A model generated the notes under the pieces. It searched no databases, had not been told where the DNA came from, and saw only the letters and a list, made by a program, of their open reading frames with translations. 64,000 nt of DNA from contig JAHLMK010000004.1 of assembly GCA_019915135.1 (NCBI GenBank), positions 248,001 through 312,000 of the forward strand, written 5' to 3'. The stretch comes from Strobilurus pachycystidiatus (taxonomy: Eukaryota > Basidiomycota > Agaricomycetes > Agaricales > Physalacriaceae). The position numbers were made by a program, and so were the translations under genes. This document shows, in pieces, positions 10,585 to 24,000 of the stretch; positions within the stretch are counted from its first letter, which is position 1; each line of letters begins with the position of its first letter.

Positions 10585-12011
10585 ATGATGTTGCGGCTGC
10601 TGGAACGACGGGTCTCCCCAATAATACGGCGCTCAGCTCGCTGCTACGCGGCTGGAAGTGAGCCCGTACGCCTCTCCGCTCCCTCCGCAAAGTCTTGCTG
10701 ATTATACCTCTGGTTTACTAGCTACAACGCACCGGGCTCTATGACTTCCACCTCCAAAATGGCGCTAAAATGGTCCCATTTGCGGGCTACGATATGCCCC
10801 TCAGCTATGGCGCTGTCGGACAGGGTGCGCTATCTTTCCATCTCTCTATCTGTGCTTATATCCTCCTAGTCGAAAGCCATAATTATGTACGAAACAGCGT
10901 TGGGCTCTTCGATGTCGGACACATGGTGCAGTCCAAGTACACCCTCGATTTCCTTTGTGTCTGCTCAATTGCCTTAATGTCGTATACAGCTTCCTTGGGC
11001 CCACCGCTTCGTCCTTCCTAGAATGGTTGACCCCTTCTTCGCTCACAACATTGCCCTCCTACACTTCTACACTCAGTGTCCTCCTCAACGAACAGGGCGG
11101 CATCCTCGACGACACCATTATCACCAAACACTCTTCCTCGGCCTTCTACGTTGTCACCAACGCCGGTCGCCGCACCGAAGACCTCGCCTGGTTCCGCGCC
11201 CGCCTCGCCGAATGGAACCAAACAGACCTTGCCAAAAAGGAGGGTCCCGTCGAGATGGAGGTGTTGGAGAACTGGGGTCTTGTCGCTCTGCAAGGACCAG
11301 AAGCTGCCGGATACCTACAGACATTAACGAGCTTTGACCTTCGGGGGCTCACCTTCGGCAAAAGCGCGTTCATCCCTATCGATGGTGGGTATAACCTTCA
11401 CGTCGCACGCGCTGGATACACTGGCGAGGACGGGTTCGAGATCTCTATTCCCCCAGCACAGACCGAGGAGGTCGTCAAGAACCTCTTGAGCAAGCCACCG
11501 GTGATGATGATTGGACTTGGGGCGCGTGATAGTCTGCGGTTAGAGGCGGGTATGTGTCTGTACGGCAGCGACCTCGACGAGAAGACTGGTCCGGTCGAGG
11601 CCGCCCTTGGATGGGTTATCGGCAAGGACCGCAAAGAAGGGGAGAGGATGAACTTCATCGGCAAGGACGGTGTGGCGAAGCAGTTGAAGGAGGGTCCGCC
11701 ACGGAGGAGGGTGGGCCTGATCGTCGATGGCGCCCCAGCACGTCGTATGTGCATTTCGCTTCTCACATTTGCACTAGCTAAAGTTTTTTGCAGATGGGGC
11801 GAAGATCTTCCTTCCTGGAGCAGAGGAAGAGCTCGGTGTAGTCACTTCTGGTATTCCTTCGCCGACCTTGGGTAAGAACATTGCGATGGGCTATGTCAAG
11901 AATGGCAACCATAAGAAGGGAACAGAGGTCGAGGTCGAGGTTAGGGGCAAGAGACGCGCGGCAAAGTTAACGCCCATGCCGTTCGTCCCAAGTAAGTACT
12001 GGAGGGGCTAA
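10585..12011 (+). CDS. GCV1: Glycine cleavage system T protein (aminomethyltransferase)
   Basis: Five exons (10585-10665, 10722-10824, 10870-10936, 10990-11744, 11794-12011) give 407 residues. The first about 25 residues (MMLRLLERRVSPIIRRSARC) are Arg-rich without acids, as in a mitochondrial targeting peptide. Then come LQRTGLYDFHLQNGAKMVPFAGYDMPL and VRNSVGLFDVGHM, the hallmark start of T-protein, ILDDTIITKH, ARAGYTGEDGFEISIP, and the C-terminal barrel ending SGIPSPTLGKNIAMGYV and KLTPMPFVPSKYWRG. The enzyme transfers the one-carbon unit from the aminomethyl-lipoyl H protein to tetrahydrofolate and releases ammonia in the mitochondrial matrix. Length matches the fungal family, and nothing is missing. 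Confidence 0.97.
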
Positions 12012-12303
12012 GTTGTAACAGTCATATGGATGCTGTTCAACACAGTGCAAAATGTATTTATCTTTTCTTGGTTTCTGAATCATGGACTCGGGGATTCGGG
12101 TGCTTTGGTCGCTTGGCCCGTTCATCGAGTTGAGAAGGAAGTCCTTGGTAGACGAGGCCCCTCTGAGTTCTAATGACAGATCCCACCCTCTCGAACCTCC
12201 TCTTATGATGAAACACAGAATCACTTGCAAGTTTGTCCTCAGAATACATCGCACGGTTTACATACACACTAATACACTCTCCAACAGTGAACGGCCGTCC
12301 ACT

Positions 12304-14118
12304 TTAGTTCGTGGTAGCAGTCGTATAGGCAGTCTGCGCGAAGCCGAGGCGAGAGTTGGCGGTATCATAAACCGAGTAGAACCTCTCAAGGAACGTGTAT
12401 CCGTTGATGAAATCGAGGCCCTGACCTGACGTGCTGCCAAGGTCACCTACGATCAAGTAGATGTTGCTGGCACTGCCGCCAATATAGGTGTTCAGCGAGC
12501 GGGGCCAGATCTGGGCATTGGGCGTCAGCTCATAGGAGACCTAGTGAAACGGGTGTCAGAGAGATTTGCGGAGATGATCTGATTTCACTCACGCCACCGA
12601 CGTTGAAGAACAGGCTCTGCAATTTCGCGAAATTAGCGCTAGTGATGCGAAGTAGACCGGTGGTGCTGTCCAGAACAGCTCCAGTCTGGGAAACGTAGCG
12701 CTTGTAGGCATCCGTTGCAATGAGGGTCAAGGTAGTACCTGTTCGAGGTCAGTGTTGCTCGTTTATCAGAACGCTGGAGTTGAATTACCGGTATCGACGA
12801 TGCCGGCAGTGGAGCTGAGGATGGTGGTACCAGACGTTCCGTAGGTGATGGACTGATTGATTCCCCAGTAGTATTTCGCAGGGGATGTCGTCGTCAACGA
12901 CCTAGAACTCGAATTTGGTATCGACATCATCTGCTGAAAGGCACCACATACGTGTAGGAGACGCTGCTCGTCAATTTGGAGCTGTCGACTCCGCCTACAG
13001 AACTTTGGTCATTCAATCGTCGAATTCGAAGGACAGCCGTGACCCACCCCAGGTGAGTTCACCATTCTCAACTTCCTCGGAGGTCGTGGGGGCGAAATAG
13101 ACGCCGATCGCGTTCGCGTCAATCGTTCCTTGGGAAAACAGGTTGTCTGTAACAGTCGGGATAGTCGCGCTGGAGGAGCTGCCGAGTGTTCCTACTCAAT
13201 GAATTGAGTGAGGAGACACATTGAATGGACAAAAGCATACCCTGTGTGAGGATGACGGGCCCAATACTGACACGTTGTTCAGTACAAAATAATCGAGATT
13301 ACATGGGTGAGAGCCCTACCCGAGAATTCCATCAAAGCCCGTGAACCTAAGGTAACAAGATAGATCAGCTCTGGCCACAGGCTCAATGAAATTCAACGAA
13401 CCCAGAGGAGCGCGAGGCGACACCGATGGACTGTTTGGGGATAACCAGGCCAGACGCAAGGGTGACTTGGTCGGTGTACTCAGTGCCTATGATTCCTTAG
13501 TACCCATTGACGAGCTTTGAAATTGAAGTAAGCCTTACCTGAGAAGCTGCCTACGCGAGTCACGGTGTTACTTGAGTAAAGTTTTCCCATCAGAAGACAA
13601 AAGCGACCTCACCAGACCCATAAGTCACCGACTAAGAGGTGGACCCGGAGTCAGACACGCAAAATGACAAAGTAAAGCAACGTACGACAGAGCTGCTCGT
13701 CTTGGTGCTCGTAGAGGTCACGACGTACTTCTTCGTGGCGCCGAGCCAGGTGTTGGAGCTGCCGGTATCGATGAGTAGGTCATCTAAAGGTGCATCAGTC
13801 ATCAACTTCACACAAGAACTTCACTCTCGTACAATACGTAGCAGGGCTGCCAACTCCTACCGATGCCGAGTAGACGACCGCGACATTATCAACGTCCTCG
13901 CTGATGACAGCGCGCTTGACCGGCGTTTCGAGGTTCTCGGCACGCGTGCGAAGTGAGACAGCACGCGCTTGGTCGCGTTGGAGCAAGGTCGTTGTCGAGT
14001 TACCGATGTTGAACTTCCTGGCCACAGGAAGAGTCACAGAGCTATGATCGACGACCACAGGCGTGGCGGTCACCACGTAGATAAGAGCGGCGAAGAAGGC
14101 TGCAGAGACGAGTTGCAT
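12304..14118 (-). CDS. Secreted aspartic protease, polyporopepsin type (copy 1)
   Basis: On the minus strand, ATG at 14118 starts a signal peptide (MQLVSAAFFAALIYVVTATP) and a propeptide of about 70 residues ending near LETPVKRAV, a likely KR maturation site. The mature pepsin-fold enzyme follows in many short exons. The first catalytic motif is LLIDTGSSNTWLGA (near 13770), here uninterrupted by an intron; the second is STAGIVDTG (near 12800). The C-terminus reads YLIVGDLGSTSGQGLDFING, FLERFYSVYDTANSRLGFAQ and stops at 12304-12306. It belongs to family A1, close to basidiomycete polyporopepsins, and should act extracellularly at acid pH. Two further copies lie at 39.4-41.2 and 47.3-49.1 kb but lack the signal peptide. 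Middle exon borders are approximate. Confidence 0.9.
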
Positions 14119-15791
14119 GTCGAGTACTCAAGAAGGACAAGGAGTGTTGAGTGAATAAATCGCTCAGTCGTTCGAGCAATTTATATGATTTGATTTCGGT
14201 TGGCCGCTGACGGTCCGCTGTCGCCACATGCATACTTTTGTTGATTTGGGCTTCGAAACGCGTGCTGCAACTTCATTCTGGGTTGAGCTGTCGTTATTGA
14301 ACATTCTCAATATGAGATGGCGCAGTAGACCACAAGGTAAATCGACCTGATAGACCAGCATGGTACTAGCTTGAACCCCACATGGCAACGCATCAACGCT
14401 GTACTTCAATGAAATGACACCACTATCGCGAATATGCGAGTCAAAGTCGAGGTGAGAAGCCTATCGCAACGTATGTAAGAGATGGCGAGTCTAGAAGGGA
14501 GCCTAAAGGTTCAATTCAGTAATTCCAAACCTCCGACGCTGTTGGTTAGAGTAAGTTGATGTACAGCACTTATGGTACTGCCCTGATCGATCGACCGCCT
14601 TAGCTCGCACAGACTACATTATGAGCTCACAGGTTCTGTATCTAGAACCAACGAAGTGGTCCACTACCTTCCCTGGCATTGTCGCCTGATAGAAACAGCT
14701 CTTACTGCGCGTTGAGGGGTCTTGATGGATAACAATACGACAGTGTACGCGATAATGGCGTTCTAATAATAACACTATTCAATCGTATCACATGTCAGCG
14801 TGAACTTCGTGTTCGTAGAAAGCTGAGAAAACGACATACCAACAAGTTACGACGCCCACGACGATCAGTCCATCTTGACATACGACGGGTCAGCTGCCCC
14901 TGATGCAGGTCTATGCCAACGTTGGCTCTACCTTTTGGCATGTCCTGTCACAAAAAGGCACAAGTTGAGAGACCGATAATGGCATAGGCGGACTATTGAG
15001 TATACGGCGGTCGTCAAAATTCGAGAGACAGGCTGTCGAACACCTGAATTTTCAGTTCCATCATGTACAGGACGTTGGCCACACAACCAACCGTGACCCA
15101 CATGGAAGGAAGGAAAGAAATGTATTATACTCGGTCAAGTTTGATTGTCCACTGGCATTCGATAACGATGACACGTTCAACACAGGACCTGTTCCGATGA
15201 CCGACGTTCTGGAGCTGCGGCGTTCTCTCAGAATCTCCTTCGGCAGTTTGTAGACATATGAGCAGCAATGTGAGCGGCTTCCTGGGCGCCTGTTGTGTCG
15301 GTCCTGGATGTAAAGATAGGTAAAGATAGACCGTAGGTTTTGTTGTCATGACGTGATCAAGCATCGCGGTGAGAGAGTCGATGAGAGACGCACGGATTCA
15401 ATTCAGTCACTAGCTATACTGTCGTGTTCTCTATCCGAGTACAGACCATACTCTTGTTGAAAGCGGCGCATGGAAGTTTCTCGGGTGATCGGCGGTTGGG
15501 GAGCCTGGCTTTGTGCGGGCGGAGTTGACCTATAGTACGAGCTGGAAGGTGAGTTGAGATAGCGTAGCATGTGGTGTGAGTTCTTGATAAGCAAGTCTGG
15601 TTGGATACAACGATGGATAGTGGACAAGAACAAGACTCAAGACGTGCTGCTGCCAAGCAAGACCAACTTGCGACACTGCCACGATCTTATCCTTGTTCTG
15701 CGCTATGCTTAAGCTTATATTACGAACTTGTTACGAGCCACATTCGTAGAAAAGCATATCAACATGGCCGAATGTACGACAACAATACAGA
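14119..15791. other. Intergenic, no gene recognised
   Basis: This 1.7-kb stretch holds only short open frames on both strands with no domain I recognise. One minus-strand frame near 15060-15360 reads through a plausible splice site but gives a short product without known motifs. No RNA gene is seen. Confidence 0.4.
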
Positions 15792-17370
15792 TCATGCAGC
15801 GACTTTCCTCCTAATGATGGTTAAATCTAGCCAGTCGTGATGTGGCTCTAGATGCGAGTAATCATACTCCAGATTTCCCCACTGAGGCGGGTGCGATACA
15901 TACAAGCCCGAACTCAGGTCCTCCAGACGCTCCATCGCTTGAACGAAAACCTTGCATCCATCAGACAGCATGGCAACACCGTTCTCCTTCCACCTTGTTC
16001 GCCTCGCATCCAAGACTTGCGCCAAGGCTGGAGCCTGACACGGCTTGATAGTGACGGACAAAAAATCGAGACCCGGGAGGGTGTTCGTGTCGCACAGGGC
16101 GCTGAGACAGGCATTAGTGGCAAAGGAGTGTAGCTGCTTGCCCTCCCTTTCCGCAGAGATCTCGAGGCGACGGAGGGCGTGTAGCTGCCTAAAGACATTT
16201 CTGCATTCGCTCGATATTCTCTGGCCACCTCGAAGGGTGAGGTGACGGAGAGCATGGATTCGCTCGAAAAAACGAACGTCATGCGCCAAGGGCCAGAAGT
16301 CAATCCCATTTGTGGAAGACGCATCGATGTCGAGACATTCGAGTGCGGGCAAGGATATCGTTCCGGCCATAGGGTGCACCCAGTTAGCGGCCGATCCGAT
16401 GTAAAGGTTTTTGAGGTGAACATGCGTGGTCAGGGTGACCTGAGGTTGGTGAACACGAGGTATATCGATGCGGTGGATGTGAAGCGTCTCCAAGAATGGG
16501 GCGCTGTGCAAAGCGCGCGTGATGTCGTGTATATCCACATGTTGCCGCTTGCCAATCTCGAGCACCCTGAGTGTCTCGCTGGCCTGCGGGTATATGCAAC
16601 GGGGACTTCTATGGAGATTCATAATCTGGATGGATGGGAGATGTGAGAGAAGTGTCTCTATCCATGCGTTCGTCATGTTCACTTCCTCGTCCCGGTACTC
16701 GTGTACTGGCCAGACACGGATATGCAACGCCTGGAGCATCGATCCACCATCAACGAGTACAGGTATGTCATTTGTATGGCGGGAGAACGACTCGGCATCA
16801 ACGTTGATAAACAGGGATTTCGTGCGAGGTAAGAGCTGCAACATCTTTTCTTGACGCTGGACATTTGCGAACCTAGACAAATCATCCAGTTTGAGACTCC
16901 CGTGATAGATCATGGTGAGTGAGCGCGTTGTCCCGGCATAGCCAACTCTCTCGTCGATGTATGCCAAGTACTCGGCGCACGTTGCTTTGTGTTTGGCGTC
17001 GGAGTTCCAGTTCCGCAACGCGGTCCTGCGAATACGAAATGGGGCGAAGAGAACAATGGTCGTCCAGAGGCGCGTATCCCCCAGAGCAGCCGCGCGCCAT
17101 CGGCGACAGACATGGAGAGGCCGGTTTTGGTATCTGGAGATACGACCGGGTCGGCGCAAATTGTCGCGACTGAAGGGGTCGACATCTCCAACGCTGTCGG
17201 CAAGATGATGGAGAAAAATCTCGCTCAGAATTTCGTGCGGCAGCGTGTCAAGTGGATTGGAGAAGGGAAGGTGTGTGACCTTCAAGAATTTCAGCAGTTG
17301 CCAGAGAATTCATGTGGCGTCGTCTTACCGATCGTAATTCTGGCGAGTTTGAGTCTCCTATACGCTCCAT
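15792..17370 (-). CDS. F-box protein
   Basis: Two exons on the minus strand: 17329-17370 (MERIGDSNSPELRS) and 15792-17279, joined by a 49-base intron (GTAAGACG…TTGAAG). The product is about 509 residues; an in-frame ATG at 17406 would add 12. The F-box-like domain is at residues about 20-85: NPLDTLPHEILSEIFLHHL, then PLHVCRRWRAAALGDTRLW. The pattern CRRWR…A…P/TRLW is typical of the basidiomycete F-box-like family. The long C-terminal part has irregular leucine-rich repeats (LPALECLDIDAS, HALRHLTLRGG, LHALRRLEISA). The long exon alone has no ATG near its start, which is why the upstream exon is needed. Confidence 0.82.
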
Positions 17371-17406
17371 TTCATGGCTTCCAAGAGTGAATGGGAGGGC
17401 GTTCAT

Positions 17407-18259
17407 CCTGAGGACGCTACGCGAGGGAAACGCGGATGTTGATGGAAGAAGACAACCTGTTCTAGGGCAGGAAAATGACTCGGCCCGTTCCTGACACCAG
17501 GAACGATCAAGTTCCGATCCCAGTCTGAGCCCCGCGAAATTGGACACTGTGGCGTAGCCTACATGCCGATTTCCAGTGTCTCTTGTCCGAACTATCCTTC
17601 CCCTCAAAACGCCTATTTGCGGTGTTTGTAACGCGCCTTCTGAATGAGATTCTTGTTGCACGCCACAAGTCCTGAAGGCACATGGAGTTTCCTCCTTACG
17701 ACTCATGAGTATATAATTATTGGAAGGTGACGCGCTGGATGGTGGACGAGACGAACGAGTCACAGACACAGCCCCAGCGACGATTGCTAGCACGAAACTT
17801 ATGACGATAGCGAACACGACGGCGAGTAGTCTTTGCTTCGAAGGACGATGGGATATTAGCTATCAAGCGAAGAGCATGACGCATGCTGTATCTTTGAACT
17901 CGACTAAATATATTCATGCCCTCATATACAAAGGTTTGATATACACATCAGGGATTTCAATCCAAGAATACGACAGCACTGAGACAGAGGGTTCACAGAG
18001 TATTGGGTTGAAAGTTGAGACGGATGATACACAGATTACATCTACTTCCGAGGCAGAAAGCTCGCCTCCAAGGATCGAGAATTCTTTCCCTGGACTAAAA
18101 GCTGAAGTCCAGGGTGAAAATCTTCGGATTGGATTCATTGCACGATGGGCAAGAGGATGCCGTCCTCAATACGGAGTTGATGCATCTGTCATTCGTTCAA
18201 AAGGGGATCGCCACGAGAGGCAGAAAAGCGCTTACGGTCCACAGAATATAGCACCACAC
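17407..18259. other. Intergenic, uncertain open frames on both strands
   Basis: Both strands are open over much of 17.25-18.3 kb. A plus-strand frame at 17720-18298 (192 codons) and a minus-strand frame with a hydrophobic start (MFAIVISFVLAIVAGAVSV, 17817 downward) overlap each other. Neither has a recognised domain, and the 3' end of the minus frame runs into the F-box gene's first intron. I make no gene call here. Confidence 0.35.
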
Positions 18260-20097
18260 TCATCCGTTCCGTGTGTTTGGACTGGTTGGCGGGCGTAATC
18301 GTCGCAGATTCCGCACGGCATTCCGAAAACCCGAACCATTAGGTGCTTGCCAGTGAACCCCCGAAGTGTTGGAAGAGACTGGTTGATATGGGCATCCGCT
18401 GACATTCTTCGACTGGAGTTCAGTACAAGCCTGTTCAAAGGGAACGAGAGAGACGCACATTAGTCGATCAATTACGACGGGAGTGCATATCCGAGTGGAG
18501 GGCTCAGATGCGATGCCTCCAGCCTTCGTCGCGAACACACAAGGACTGTCCTCGACAACTTCATCGGTCGGATCTCCGAAGTGGACATGTGGATTCTGTT
18601 CAAAGGTCAACAGGAAGGAAAGCCATCATTGAGAATTATGGCGTACCTCCGAGGCACGATTCAAGGCGTTCGTTGAAGGTGTCAGTGGCGGCGTCCGCAC
18701 CAGAGACTCAAAGCTTTCCGTCGAGGAACTATCTTCTTCGGCGGGACTCAGGCTATCGTGGAAATGGAAGGGAAGTGTCTGTGTTGCGTATCAACTAAAA
18801 GCCAATCACCACTGCATTTTGTGATTACATACCAGAGAGCCAAGGACCCAGGTCTTTCCGGGGTTGGGTGGTGGTGACCTCGTCTTACGATGGAAACCCT
18901 TCGCCGTAGGGCTTGGTGGGCCGGATGGCGCGACTCCACTAAAACCGGACACGACTTTGGGCAAGAGTGCAGGGCGGTTGATGGTCTGGCTCGAACAATG
19001 CGATGCCATGAAAACGTTCCCTCCGACTGGGACAGCTCCTCTGGGAATGCGAGGCGGGGGCGCCGGTTCCGGGTGTGTGGTTTGTTCCAACTTCTTTGTA
19101 GTGACATTGCTCTTGGAAGGAATGATGGGTAGATTCGAACTCGATGCAGGAGATGATGGTAGGAAAATCTTTGCTCCGATGTTGAGGGGCACCTTGCGAT
19201 CCTGTGGAGATGTGTGTGCACTGGCAGCCGGTTCATCGTTTCGGTTCTCATCAGCTGACTTCGAAGGTTCGGGTACGAGCTAATCGACGGACGTTCAGAG
19301 GAAGAAAAGTTCATTTTATAACCTATGCTTACCGTCATAGAGTTTGACTCAGCTTGCACGACGAGACCTTCCAATGGGGGAGCATTGCGGTTGCCCGGTG
19401 TATCGTTCTTCGTCTCGAAAAGTCCATGTACCGTGTCAGATGCTTTAGAGGCGTGTTTGGGACTCGAAAACAGCTCATCTGACGAGATAGCAGGCGTCGA
19501 GAACGAGGTTGGCAGCGATAGCTGATTCGCTGGCGGAGGGCTCGGAGCGAGCTTCGCGGGGCGAGGTTGGCGGCTGGGATTGAGAGAGCAGATTTTCTTG
19601 TGTTGAAACTGGTTTCGACCAGGTCAGAAACTACTACCCGCAAAGTTGAGCATTAGGACTCACTGGTGTCTGATGTCTGGCACGCGTGCCACAATGAGGA
19701 CACGTCGGCGCAGCAGGATGCCAGCATAGCAGGTGCTGTAGATATCGGTCAACCCGAAGAGGAACAAGAAAGTGACGCCTACCTCCGCCAGGGCCAACTC
19801 ATCGTGTGCAGCCCTAAAACAGTTCTGGACGAAACAGGCAACGAAATCGGGATGGTCTGTCCCCTTGTGCTGGGAGAGTAGGCTTGAATAACAAAGTCCA
19901 AGGAAAGTGGGAAAAGATCTCACTCCATCCAATTCATAGTCGTCGGCCATGCCCTTGCCACAAGCGGGGCATCTAGGGTGTATTCTCGAACTGCCGCGAT
20001 AATGTTCACGCAGGGCTTTATCGCTATCGTAGCGGCGGTCGCACTGAACACATGGAAAATCTCCGGAAGCATATCTTTCTTCTCTTTTGGCGGCCAT
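18260..20097 (-). CDS. C2H2-type zinc-finger protein with Pro/Ser-rich tail
   Basis: The minus-strand gene begins MAAKREERYASGDFPCVQCDRRYDSD at 20097. The first finger reads FPCVQCDRRYDSDKALREHYRGSSRIH and is followed by CPACGKGMADDYELD; after a 54-base intron HKGTDHPDFVACFVQNCF-RAAHDE gives further Cys/His, and another exon encodes CPHCGTRARH. Later exons encode a low-complexity Pro/Ser/Lys-rich region (PRPAKLAPSPPPANQLS…, HPEPAPPPRIPRGAVPVGG) and a C-terminal acidic/Ser stretch (LSPAEEDSSSTES) with TPPLTPS, ending at 18260. About eight exons join in frame. Probably nuclear; nucleic-acid binding is inferred only from the fingers. An optional 48-base intron near 18420-18467 makes the tail length uncertain. 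Confidence 0.75.
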
Positions 20098-20679
20098 TTC
20101 CTGTCGATAGACGGTTGTTAGACGGGGAAGGAAAGAAGTTTGGCGCAGCGTACCCTCCCGCGTTCGTAGTGAGTCCGTCTCGTAAGTGCTTGCCTGTGTA
20201 TATCGTCAGCAGAAGTAATGCAGTTTTGGAAAGGACTCACGATGATTCGCGAGGAACGATAGTTACGCCACGCTAGACGGCTATAAGTGATGGACGTGTT
20301 GATGACGAGGAAACGAACCCGCGCGTTGCGCTGCGCCATATTCAAACGACGCCCTCCGTGGGATTGCATCGTCGGCTTGAGGGTGATTGGTGTAGTTGTG
20401 AAGGTTGGAAGGCGCAGACCTTAATAAGCGCCCGCTGAATTTCCTAGGGGCAAGAGTGACGGGGCTGTGAAGAATTAGAGGGGTTTTGACGAGTAGAAGA
20501 CCGAAGGGGCAGTGTTGGACAGGCAGGAGAAAGGGCAGTGCTAGGAAAGGCGAACTGATGGTCAAGGAAATGAGGCGCGTTATAACTGAGGTAGGAACAA
20601 CAAGGTCTTTTTCGTGTAATGTCCGCTTCCGAATCTTGTTCAAGGATCAACGGAGGATCACTGATCAAACAGGGAGGCT

Positions 20680-20960
20680 ATTGTCTGGCGATGAGAGAGG
20701 CTAAATGGATTGATTGGGCGCTTACTCGAAGGAACACACAATAGTGCTGATTTTGGAACTGATGCGACCCGACCTCAGGAAATTCGGCTTCATTTGCGTC
20801 AATATGATTCGGCTCGGGACGGAAATCATTTGCACTGAAATGGTAGTCTAGGGCGTTTGTACACAGAAAAAATGTGGCGACATACCTCTGAAAGGCAACA
20901 TTGACGCCGGGTGCCGTAATGGTCCGATTCGTTCGGTTCGTCGCCACTGTTCAAATCAGT
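20680..20960 (-). other. Possible short coding exons, unassigned
   Basis: Two minus-strand segments can be spliced over a 53-base intron (GTATGTCG…CATTTCAG, about 20835-20887) into ATNRTNRTITAPGVNVAFQ-S-ANDFRPEPNHIDANEAEF, followed by PEVGSHQFQNQHYCVFLR. No start codon is evident, the frame ends soon after, and no family is recognised. It may be part of the long 5' leader of the zinc-finger gene or a gene remnant. The 20100-20680 interval shows only weak open frames. Confidence 0.3.
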
Positions 20961-21099
20961 AGTTGCTGACCGTTATTCACTCCTTGGCCAATGACGAGGA
21001 CATCAATATTTCCCCATCATCTGGCGGATGATAGTACAAGGCGATTAGAACCAAATTAATATATGCCACACACCGCGCACAGGACGAGCTCTAAGGATT

Positions 21100-24000
21100 C
21101 TAGTCAAAGGCACCTATGGCCCTCAAGCCATCCGCCATCCGCCGATACTCCTTCAATAACTCCGCGACCTCGCTGATCCGCAAATCACTCCCGTCGGAAG
21201 CACACTCCATGAACCGCTTCACCGGAGGTGCCAGTCTAGCCCGGGCAGTAGGCGGTGGTGAAGGACTGTCTACTCTAGGTAACGGCAATGTCCTCGACTT
21301 CTGTAGAGTTGAAGACTACCAGATGAATGGATTAGCTTACGTGTGTATACAAGGAAAGAATAAACCCACCTTCTGAATCGCCTTGCCCGTGATCCCCGAT
21401 AAGCGATCCGACAAACTCTTCCTCCCTCGATTCTTCTTCGTGTTCTTCTTCATCATACTCTCAAAACTCCTTATGCTCCTCGTGTCTCTCCCCCTACTCT
21501 GTTCATCGCTCTCATATTCCTCCTCGTCTTCCCCGTCGTCTTCCCCGTCCTCACTTTCCTCTTCTTCCTCGTCTTCATCATCCGTAATCCCATTGTCCTC
21601 CTCATCACTTCCCCTGCCCGTCCTAGTTGTCGCCCGACTGACGGGTCGGAGCTCCTCCCCATCCGCCGCTTCCGCCTTCGCCCCAGGCAGTATGCTTTTG
21701 ATCGAGAACACGCTATCCCGTCTGAGCAACCCAAAGGCAGGCCGCGATTCTGCGCCATCGGCTGGAGGGACACTATTAGGCGTTGCTGGGAGAAAAGACC
21801 GCAGCATTCCGAATGATCCGCTCAGAACTTTGTTCGCGGATCCAGCCAGCGCATCCACTTGATCCCGCAGGGCGGCGGCACTGACGGTGGACGAGATACT
21901 CGCCGCTCTTGAACGTGGCGGCGAAGGTGACGACGATGTGATGTTGACGAGCGGCAGTGGAATTCCTCTGTGATAGGCAATGAATATACAAGTTTGATAT
22001 ACCAAACGAGAAATGACAAACTTTGTTCCCAGACCCAATGTTCCCACATCGACGTTCTCCAAAAACTCGACGACAGCCAGAAGGTTGACAAGGCAATAGC
22101 GCGCTTCTCCTCCGTCTTCACTATCACCGACAGTCGGTGGTAGAAATCGTTGTGTGAACAGCACATGACTCACGAGTCGTGGCGGGTTGGCGCGTACGAC
22201 GGAAAAAATAAGTAGAGGGAAAAGGACATCGAGGGAAACTTCCGTCTTCCCCACTGGGGGTGATGGTGATGGTGGCCGTGAAGCCTCTCCTGGCTCAGAG
22301 GTCGGCGCAGCGTCCGTAGTCATCGTGTCTGGTGACTCTGCTGGGGCATCTGATTTCGCTTCTGCCTCTGGCTTAGCTTCACTCTTCGTCTTCTTCTCTC
22401 CGCCAATCGGCTCGTCCTCCTTCCTCAGTCGTATCAGTGGTAGTTTCGCCAGACCATCTTTAGAAGGCAACTCATGAGTATGGTGAACTGTATAGACCGC
22501 ATGACATACCAACAACAATCTTGTGGCATTCTATCATCAGTTGGGCCTTCTCGGATGGTGTATAAACGGTCTGCAACCGTGATAGACATTCCCCGCAGCT
22601 CTTTACAATCCGTTCCAGCTCCACGTCATCCTTGCCCTGCTCCCCTTCGAACACTAGATCGAGATGCTCCAATGTCAAATCGAGAACATTGAGCGCAGCA
22701 ACGCGACTAGCTAACGCTTCGTCGTGGTTGGCATCAGCACTCTCTGGAGGTCGGAACAGTCTAATGACATGAGTGGACGGTAAAGTGCGCAACGAAACAC
22801 ATACCTGTCATAAAACAAAGCACAAAAGCTCTTCTCAATCATGATCATAATCTTGGCATAGTCGTAATCCTCCCCACTGGCATCGTCAGACCGTTCCTTC
22901 CTGGCGCGTATCCGATCGTCCATCTCCTCCTCGATGGCAGCATAAAAGTCCTGCACCATCTCACCTAAAATATCCGCGCTGTACTCAATGTCCTGAACAC
23001 CCCACCTCCGCCTATCCCTGTCCTTCTTCTTCTCTGAATTCTGGATCTCGACAAACGGCAAGAAACTAGCTGACGAGACTTGAACCTTCTCGACGACCCA
23101 CGGCGGCGCTTCGACCAGGTTGCCAGACGTGTGTAGAGCGCAGAGAACAGTCGTAGCAATGTCATCGAAGACTAAACGCTTGTCTATTGTGAGCGCGCTT
23201 ATCACCACCGGGGCCGTGGCCGCGACATCCTCGAGACTGCTGATGGATGGAGCAGGAGAATGCGTCGGCGACGAAGAGGATTTGCTAAAGATCGACGCGA
23301 AGGGATTGGCTATCCTCGATTGGGTGCTTGGGCGTGGAGGAAGTGGGGGTTTACGCAACGGGGAGGCCGGCGATGATGTAGATGACACTGGCAATGAAAG
23401 AGAGAGAGGGGATGATAGTGATGGGATGTGATACGAGGGAAACGCGGGTGATAGTGAGGTGACTGATGGAGGGATAGGTGAAGACGGCGAGGGAAGCGGA
23501 GAGGCTAGTGTAGGCAGCGTGGAGAGAGGCGGAATCTCAGTAAGGGCTCCACTGCGAGTCGCATGATTCAAAAGGGCTTGGAAATGCGGCGAAGAGTGGT
23601 GCAGAGATGATTGGATTGTCAACGCGGAACTGTTGGAACGGATTAACGACGAGAGGGTAAACTGAGTAACAGAGATTTACCTATCGTCTACCGTTCCTCT
23701 CAGTCCAGACAGTGTAACAATTGGTGTGTCTTTCTTTATAAATGAAGGCTCGCAAAGAATAACGTGATCTTTGACGAATTCTAGAGTAATCTTCTCCTTG
23801 TCGTCGTGAGACTCGATGGGTAACAATATCGTTGACTGCAAGGGGATCAGAAGATGCCCTCTGCCCTGACACACAAGAATACGCACCTTGTTCTCGCCCA
23901 ACGACGACCAGATGTCCTTCCATTCCTCGTCACCGGGGCCGACGTCCATCAGACGCTCAACCATCGCCCAGCCCACCGAGCCCGCGTCGACGCCAGCATC

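Noticed and set aside
17248..17817. 189-codon minus-strand ORF overlapping the F-box gene start
   Set aside because: It runs through the F-box gene's first exon and intron in another frame, has no domain, and lies opposite another open frame.
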